Assembly: GCA_947166565.1 (NCBI GenBank)
Contig: CAMVEL010000021.1
Span: forward strand, 1-33,731
Direction: 5' to 3'
Source: an uncultured Erysipelotrichaceae bacterium
GTDB taxonomy: Bacteria > Bacillota_I > Bacilli_A > RFN20 > CAG-826
DNA length: 33,731 nt
Below the pieces are notes generated by a model. It was not told where the DNA came from and made no database searches. It saw only the letters and a program-made list of their open reading frames with translations. The translations under genes were made by a program, and so were the position numbers. Of the stretch, positions 28,693 through 33,731 are shown piece by piece. Numbering within the stretch: position 1 is the stretch's first letter; each line of letters starts with the position of its first letter.

Positions 28693-30477
28693 ATGGGTTA
28701 TTTATTCAAAAAATTCACCGTGCGGAACTGGATTGCGATCATCGTCATCCTTCTCCTTACCGTCGTGCAGGTCTACTTCACGATGGCGGTCGTCGGCTGT
28801 GTTAATGAGTTGATGAATGTAGTCCAGCGCAAAGATGTCGATGAAATCTGGAAAAACGGTTTCTGGATGATTCTCTCGGCCTTGTTGCTGGCAGCCGCTC
28901 AGACGGTCATCTCGATCATCGCCTCCGCGACCGCGAGTTCCATTGCGACCAGAACTCGTAAGGAACTCTATGAGAAGATCAACGCGTTATCCCTTGCCGA
29001 CATGGCTGGATTCTCCACCGAATCCCTCATCACCAGAACCACCAACGACATCCAGAACGTCCACTTGGCGTTCCTTACCGCTTTGCGTACGGTCTTCGTC
29101 GCTCCGATCACGATGGTTTGGTCCATCATCATGCTCGTCCAAACCGGTATCGCGCAATTGACGGTTGGCACTATCATCTGGTTGGTCTTGCTTGTCGTTG
29201 CCGTTATCTTCTTGATTCTATTGGTCATCCCGAAATACAAAGCCGTTCAGCGTTTGACCGACGCCCTCAACGTCGCAAGCCGTGAAAACCTCACCGGTAT
29301 CCGCGTCGTCCGCGCCTTCAACGCCGAAAAATATCAGGAAGAGAAATTCGAAAAGGTCAACATCGACTTCACCAAGAAGCAGATCTTCGTCGCCAAGGCC
29401 TTGGCCTTCTTCACCCCGTTCGTCATGTTCGTCATGATGGGTCTCACCTTGACGATCCTCTGGATTGCCTGTCTTATCATCCATGGCAATTTCAACATGG
29501 AGCAAGCCACGGTCGGATTTGCCGCGACGAACTCCTTCGTCATGCTCGCTTCCCAGATCGTCATGGGCTTCATCTTACTTATCTCCATCATCCTCCTTTG
29601 GCCCCGTGCCACCGTCTCCGCAAGACGTATTCGTGAGGTTCTCGTCCACACCGAATCCATCATCGATCCAGAGAGCCCCGTCGAATTTAAGGAAAAGGGT
29701 ACCATCGAATTCCGCAACGTCGGATATGCTTATCCAGGCGCGGACAAGGAATCGATTTCCCATGTTAGCTTCAAAGTAAACAAAGGCGAGACCATCGCCT
29801 TCATCGGTGCGACGGGCTCAGGCAAAACGACCATCATTAACATGATTCCACGTTTTGCCGATGCCACTAGTGGCGAAGTCTTCGTCGATGGCGTCAACGT
29901 CAAGGACGTCCGTCAGGAAGATTTGCGCAAGAAGATCGGTTATACCCCACAACGCGGCTTCCTTTTCAAAGGAAACATCCGCGAAAACATTGCTTTCTCC
30001 AATCCTGAGATGACCATGCAGGATGTCAAGAAAGCGGCCGAAATCGCCTGCGCCGCCGAATTCGTCGAAGGAAAGCGCGAGCAATACGATTCCGAGGTTG
30101 CCCAAGGCGGAACCAACTTCTCCGGCGGCCAGAAGCAGCGTCTTTGCATCGCTCGTTCCGTCGCGAAATTCCCGGAAATCCTCATTTTCGATGACTCTTT
30201 CTCCGCCCTTGACTACCGCACCGACAAAGTCGTGCGCAAAAACATCAAGGACTCCATGCCCGGCGTTACCCGCGTTATCGTCGCCCAACGCGTCGGTACC
30301 ATTATGGATGCGGATCAAATCGTCGTTCTCGATAAAGGCGAAGTGGTTGGCTTAGGCAAACACGAAGACCTCGTGCGCAACTGCCCGGTTTACCAGGAAA
30401 TCGCCCTTTCCCAGCTTAGCAAAGAAGAACTCGGCCTTGCCCCAAAGCAAGCCGCCGCTGCTAAAGGAGGTAACTAA
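28693..30477 (+). CDS. ABC exporter subunit with degenerate catalytic site (heterodimer half 1)
   Basis: 594 residues. ATG 28693 follows AAAGGA (28681-28686). Six transmembrane helices (about residues 12-310) precede the ATPase domain. Walker A GATGSGKTT is at about 372-380, the signature FSGGQKQRL follows, and Walker B ILIFDDSFSALD has Asp501 where Glu is normal. An Asp here is typical of the degenerate-site subunit of heterodimeric exporters such as TM287/288 and LmrCD. There is no N-terminal C39 peptidase domain, so it would not itself cut double-glycine leaders. It is followed 2 bp later by the partner subunit. Substrates of such pumps range from drugs to peptides and lipids. Codon use is G/C-rich and housekeeping-like. 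Confidence 0.9.
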   Translation: MGYLFKKFTVRNWIAIIVILLLTVVQVYFTMAVVGCVNELMNVVQRKDVDEIWKNGFWMILSALLLAAAQTVISIIASATASSIATRTRKELYEKINALSLADMAGFSTESLITRTTNDIQNVHLAFLTALRTVFVAPITMVWSIIMLVQTGIAQLTVGTIIWLVLLVVAVIFLILLVIPKYKAVQRLTDALNVASRENLTGIRVVRAFNAEKYQEEKFEKVNIDFTKKQIFVAKALAFFTPFVMFVMMGLTLTILWIACLIIHGNFNMEQATVGFAATNSFVMLASQIVMGFILLISIILLWPRATVSARRIREVLVHTESIIDPESPVEFKEKGTIEFRNVGYAYPGADKESISHVSFKVNKGETIAFIGATGSGKTTIINMIPRFADATSGEVFVDGVNVKDVRQEDLRKKIGYTPQRGFLFKGNIRENIAFSNPEMTMQDVKKAAEIACAAEFVEGKREQYDSEVAQGGTNFSGGQKQRLCIARSVAKFPEILIFDDSFSALDYRTDKVVRKNIKDSMPGVTRVIVAQRVGTIMDADQIVVLDKGEVVGLGKHEDLVRNCPVYQEIALSQLSKEELGLAPKQAAAAKGGN

Positions 30478-30479
30478 AG

Positions 30480-32276
30480 ATGGCAAAAGCAACTACCGCG
30501 CAAAAAAATAACAATTTTGCCCGTTTGAAAGACCTCTTCAAATACGCCCGCAGATACTATGTTCCGATGATGATTTCCATCATCTTGCTCATCGCTTCCG
30601 CGGTCCTCTCCATCCTCTCGCCGCGTTACGTGCAAACGCTAACGAACCTCATTTCTCCAGCGGAATTGACCGAAGGCGCTGGCGGCATGGTCCAGGTCAA
30701 GATGGATCTCTTCGTCCAAAACGCCGTCACCTTGCTCGCCTTCATCGTCCTGAGCTTCGTGCTTTCGACGATCTCTGGCATGATCTTCAACGTTGCGGTC
30801 CAAAAACTCAGCCGTGACATCCGTACCTCCATCAGTGAGAAGACGAACAGGATGCCATTAAATTACTTCGACACCAAACAAATCGGTGACATCCTCTCGG
30901 TCATCACTAACGACGTCGATGCTCTTTCCACTTCCTTACAAAACTCCATTACCTTGGCGGTTCAGGCGGTGGTAACCCTTGTCGGCGTCATCATCGCGAT
31001 GTTCATCTCCGAGTGGCATATGGCCCTTGTCGTCCTTATCTCGCTCCCAATCATCCTCATCGCGATCTTCGTCATCTTCCATTTCGCCACCCCGTTATTC
31101 GGCAAGAACCAAAACCTCTTGGGCGAAGTCAACGCCGAAGTCGAAGAAAGCTTCACCGGTCAGATCGTCATCAAGGCGTTCGGTGCCGAAAAGCGTAAGA
31201 ACGCTCAATTCGGGGTCAAAAACGGTGCCCTTGGCAAGACGTTATATTCCTCTCAGGCCCTTGGTGGAATCATCGAACCGGTCATGAGCGTCCTCTCCTA
31301 CCTCACCTATGCAGCCGTCATGATCGTTGGCGGTCTCCTCTATACCCAAGACTCAATCCAACTTGGCCTCATCACCGGGTTCCTTGTTTACGTCTCCTTA
31401 TTCCAGCAGCCGCTTTCCGAAATCGGGCAAATCGGTTCCACCGTCCAGCTCGGTATCGCCGCGGCGGGTCGTGTCTTCAACTTCCTTGCCGAAGAAGAAC
31501 TACCAGACGAATCCGAAAAGAAGACCGGTCTTCTCGACCACGACCACATCCGTGGCGAAGTCGAATTCCGCAACGTGGCCTTCGGCTATGATCCCGCCAA
31601 GCTCACCATCAAGAACTTCAATCAGAAGATTCAACCTGGCATGAAGGTCGCCATCATCGGTCCTACGGGCGCCGGCAAGACCACTTTGGTCAACTTGCTC
31701 ATGCGTTTCTATGAGACCACCAAAGGCGATATCTTGGTCGATGGAGTTTCCATCCACGATATGAAACGTGAAGAGCTCCGCGACGTGTTCGGCATGATTT
31801 TGCAGGAAACCTGGGTCATTAACGGTACCCTCCGCGAGAACATCGTCTATAACCTCAAGGATGTCAGTGAGGAAAGACTCAACGAGATTTTGAAGGAAAC
31901 CTCCTTGGACCACTTCGTCTCCACCTTGCCACAAGGCATCGACACCGTTATCCAAAAGGATTCCGCCCTCTCGGCTGGACAGAAGCAGCTCGTCACCATC
32001 GCCCGTGCGATGGCCGAGAATTCGCCGATGCTCATCCTCGATGAAGCGACCAGTAACGTCGATACCCGTACCGAAATCCTCATCCAGAGCGCGATGGATT
32101 CGTTGACCAAAGGACGCACTTCCTTCGTCATCGCCCACCGTCTCTCCACCATCAAGAACGCTGACCTCATCATCGTTATGAAGGCCGGCGACGTCGTCGA
32201 GACTGGAACCCATGACAGCCTCATGGCCCTTGGTGGACTCTACAGCGAGATCTACAACTCACAGTTCAATAACTAA
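30480..32276 (+). CDS. ABC exporter subunit with canonical catalytic site (heterodimer half 2)
   Basis: 598 residues. ATG 30480 follows AAAGGAGG (30463-30470), which lies in the end of the first subunit gene. Six transmembrane helices (about residues 18-335) precede the ATPase domain: Walker A GPTGAGKTT (about 394-402), signature LSAGQKQ, Walker B MLILDEATSNVD with catalytic Glu522, and the H-loop AHRLST. Together with the first half this forms one degenerate and one active ATP site. There is no peptidase domain. A strong terminator follows at 32305, and a peptide gene of the Nif11-like family starts 121 bp downstream from its own promoter. Confidence 0.9.
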   Translation: MAKATTAQKNNNFARLKDLFKYARRYYVPMMISIILLIASAVLSILSPRYVQTLTNLISPAELTEGAGGMVQVKMDLFVQNAVTLLAFIVLSFVLSTISGMIFNVAVQKLSRDIRTSISEKTNRMPLNYFDTKQIGDILSVITNDVDALSTSLQNSITLAVQAVVTLVGVIIAMFISEWHMALVVLISLPIILIAIFVIFHFATPLFGKNQNLLGEVNAEVEESFTGQIVIKAFGAEKRKNAQFGVKNGALGKTLYSSQALGGIIEPVMSVLSYLTYAAVMIVGGLLYTQDSIQLGLITGFLVYVSLFQQPLSEIGQIGSTVQLGIAAAGRVFNFLAEEELPDESEKKTGLLDHDHIRGEVEFRNVAFGYDPAKLTIKNFNQKIQPGMKVAIIGPTGAGKTTLVNLLMRFYETTKGDILVDGVSIHDMKREELRDVFGMILQETWVINGTLRENIVYNLKDVSEERLNEILKETSLDHFVSTLPQGIDTVIQKDSALSAGQKQLVTIARAMAENSPMLILDEATSNVDTRTEILIQSAMDSLTKGRTSFVIAHRLSTIKNADLIIVMKAGDVVETGTHDSLMALGGLYSEIYNSQFNN

Positions 32277-32304
32277 TTCCGTTTCGGAATAAACGTTAAC
32301 GAAT

Positions 32305-32340
32305 AAGCCGACTACTCAGGCAAGTCGGCTTTTCCTTTTG
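32305..32340 (+). terminator. Rho-independent terminator of the ABC exporter operon
   Basis: AAGCCGACT (32305-32313) pairs perfectly with AGTCGGCTT (32323-32331), followed by TTTCCTTTT. Its T-tract abuts the next GTGRC element. Confidence 0.9.
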
Positions 32341-32372
32341 TGGCGCATTTGTGACAAACGACGTGTTAACAT
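32340..32372 (+). promoter_or_regulatory. GTGRC direct-repeat promoter element for the gene at 32398
   Basis: GTGGC (32340-32344) and GTGAC (32351-32355) are 11 bp apart, with TTAACAT (32366-32372) as the -10 region. Confidence 0.6.
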
Positions 32373-32397
32373 AAGGCCACAAAGGAATTTGTTAATC

Positions 32398-32685
32398 ATG
32401 AAAGAAGAACTATTAAAAGGCCTAACAGAAGAACAGATCGCCAAGGTCAAGGAATGCAAAAGCCAAGATGAACTATTGGCCCTTGCCAAAAAAGAAGGCG
32501 TTGAATTAACTGAAGAACAACTTAACGCGATTAATGGTGGATGTGGCAAATCAAAAGAATGGTACGAAATCGATAACATGCAATGTCCTGAATGCCTTAA
32601 TAGCCACTGCATGGAAAAAGTTAGTGACGCTTGGTATAGATGCAAATGGTGCAACAAGATCACCATTAACAAAAACCTCCAATAA
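32398..32685 (+). CDS. Nif11-like leader / zinc-ribbon small peptide (copy 13)
   Basis: 95 residues. ATG 32398 follows AAAGGAA (32381-32387). The frame is open upstream to 32338, but that part spans the promoter element. The leader LKGLTEEQIAKVKECKSQ ends in LNAINGG. The core opens CGKSKEWYEIDNMQ and has CPEC, 15 residues with an extra Cys (NSHCME), CKWC, then NKITINKNLQ. The tail is basic and polar without the usual Gly-aromatic pattern. It is the copy closest to the ABC exporter genes, but it is transcribed separately. Confidence 0.85.
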   Translation: MKEELLKGLTEEQIAKVKECKSQDELLALAKKEGVELTEEQLNAINGGCGKSKEWYEIDNMQCPECLNSHCMEKVSDAWYRCKWCNKITINKNLQ

Positions 32686-32712
32686 ATTAATAACCGTATT
32701 AAAGCGATTGAC

Positions 32713-32750
32713 ATACCCCGGATCCTCTATATCAGGAGAAGGGGTATTTT
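32713..32750 (+). terminator. Rho-independent terminator of copy 13
   Basis: ATACCCC (32713-32719) pairs with GGGGTAT (32741-32747), with an inner TCCT/AGGA pair, followed by TTTTCC. The T-tract is short. Confidence 0.7.
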
Positions 32751-32836
32751 CCATTTGCCTTTGCGGCTATTCAATCCGTTTAAGACCCGCCCATTTTTTC
32801 GTCATTGCAAACATAGACGCCTTTTTGTCGCACATA

Positions 32837-32866
32837 TTGAAATCCGCTGGGGGTGGGGATTATAAT
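32837..32866 (+). promoter_or_regulatory. Probable vegetative promoter upstream of the lipoprotein gene at 33025
   Basis: TTGAAA (32837-32842) and TATAAT (32861-32866) with an 18-bp spacer. It implies a 5' untranslated leader of about 150 nt. Confidence 0.55.
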
Positions 32867-32882
32867 TTTCGTAGTCGCCTAA

Positions 32883-32912
32883 GAATGAAATATGCGAAGG
32901 TCAATTTCATTC
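32883..32912 (+). other. Hairpin in the 5' leader of the gene at 33025
   Basis: GAATGAAAT (32883-32891) pairs perfectly with ATTTCATTC (32904-32912) across a 12-nt loop. There is no T-tract after it, so it is a leader structure or inverted-repeat site, not a terminator. Confidence 0.4.
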
Positions 32913-33024
32913 ACAACAACATATCATCAAATTCGTTTTAATTGTCTCTGACACTCGGGTTTATGACCCTTAAGAACAATTATTGGTTCTCGGTCGTTTA
33001 TCTATGTAAAAGGAGATGGAATTC

Positions 33025-33731
33025 ATGAAAAAACATAGACTGTTTGTCGCCGCATCGCTATGCTTGTCTTTTCTTGTTGGCTGCGGACAAGGTTCCGGTG
33101 GGGGATTGCCTGGAAGCAAATACGAAAAAGTGCAATATGCCTTAAACGGGGTTGAGAAATCCTTAAAGAATCAAAAAGTCGCGAACAGGAACGCGTTAGG
33201 CTTATTGCCAAGAGAAAAAAGAAGTGAGGGGGAGGCAATAGAGGCCATCTATAGCCTTTTCCAAGACGGGGTCGCCAGTGAGCCCGACTTCAAATACGAA
33301 GAGCCCCCGATGATCCAATTCCAATATATTAAGAAGACTTTGGAGAAGATCGGAAGCGGCTTTAGCTTTGGCATTAAATACCAAGAAACCATCACCGGCG
33401 AAATCTATTATGATTTCTCGACCGGCAAAGACACCCAAAGCCCCCAGTTCAAACAGAACTATTCGCTCGACTTTTCGCTTTACATCAATATCGATGATAA
33501 CGACTTGATCAATTGCAAGACGTTGTTCGATGTCAATTACACTCACGAAAACGACGTCCATCACCAGTCCATGTACGCGGAGATGTTCCTCGATTACGAC
33601 ATGAAGAAAACCGACGCGAACTATAAGCTGAAACTTTTCGCTTTGGACGATTGCTCGGATTTCAGAATCCCCGAAGAAAAATTAGATAAGCCTTGTCAAT
33701 TGAAAGTCGTAGAGAGTGCCATCAATGCTTC
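33025..33731 (+). CDS. Lipoprotein of unknown function (3' end outside window)
   Basis: The frame from ATG 33025 is open to the last base, giving 235 residues so far. AAAGGAG (33009-33015) is well placed. The signal peptide has a good lipobox, LVGC (Cys19), and a Gly/Ser linker. The visible part is mixed alpha/beta, rich in Lys, Asp, Tyr and Phe. An amphipathic stretch after the linker (KVQYALNGVEKSLKNQK) is followed by alternating polar/hydrophobic strands. No signature is recognised. It is not obviously related in sequence to the lipoprotein at 26159. Confidence 0.75.
   Translation, partial: MKKHRLFVAASLCLSFLVGCGQGSGGGLPGSKYEKVQYALNGVEKSLKNQKVANRNALGLLPREKRSEGEAIEAIYSLFQDGVASEPDFKYEEPPMIQFQYIKKTLEKIGSGFSFGIKYQETITGEIYYDFSTGKDTQSPQFKQNYSLDFSLYINIDDNDLINCKTLFDVNYTHENDVHHQSMYAEMFLDYDMKKTDANYKLKLFALDDCSDFRIPEEKLDKPCQLKVVESAINA

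Noticed and set aside
28693-32276. The ABC pair as a peptidase-containing bacteriocin transporter
   Set aside because: Both proteins begin directly with transmembrane helices and have no C39 Cys/His peptidase domain.

Overview
The window reads as a chromosomal segment of a low-to-moderate GC Gram-positive bacterium, most likely an uncultured gut or rumen member of class Bacilli. The evidence is AAGGAGG-type ribosome binding sites, lipoprotein signal peptides followed by Ser/Thr-rich linkers, no outer-membrane proteins, and TGA used as a stop. The species assignment is inference. No rRNA gene, intact tRNA gene, CRISPR array or intact transposase was seen.

Layout: (1) 1-420 is the end of a DUF4256 gene. 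(2) 421-2640 holds four small genes in a mosaic of repeated terminators and GGACAA-rich repeats. (3) 2639-3233 is an MntA-type nucleotidyltransferase antitoxin with a truncated HepT partner. (4) 3360-19408 is a large cell-envelope locus: a secreted beta-helix protein, then a tight run of five genes (beta-helix lipoprotein, domain-permuted GH3, endonuclease/exonuclease/phosphatase lipoprotein with a beta-helix tail, second permuted GH3, and an Ig/carbohydrate-binding-like membrane protein). It probably processes a glycoconjugate at the cell surface. (5) 19660-21058 is a HAD-phosphatase lipoprotein gene bracketed by near-identical 27-bp inverted repeats. (6) 21080-28450 holds eight more small peptide genes and one decayed copy, interleaved with a CobW-type metal GTPase, a YhhN membrane protein and a lipoprotein of unknown function. 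(7) 28693-32276 is a heterodimeric ABC exporter, followed by one more peptide gene and a partial lipoprotein gene.

The most interesting content is the dispersed family of 13 intact small proteins (90-99 aa) plus one pseudogene. Each has a Nif11-like leader of about 48 residues ending in a double-glycine-type site. Each then carries a short, variable, Cys-rich core with a CPxC...CxxC zinc-ribbon pattern. All 13 also share a Cys near leader position 20 and a Cys within a few residues after the GG.

Eleven of the 13 genes have the same upstream element: two GTGRC half-sites exactly 11 bp apart, usually with a TATAAT/GATAAC-like -10 about 10 bp downstream. The other two are second genes of pairs. 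The same element precedes the HAD lipoprotein gene, and one copy is orphaned. This looks like a co-regulated family of possibly exported, metal-binding peptides. No maturation enzyme or C39 peptidase is encoded in the window. The ABC pair and the CobW GTPase are candidate partners by proximity only.
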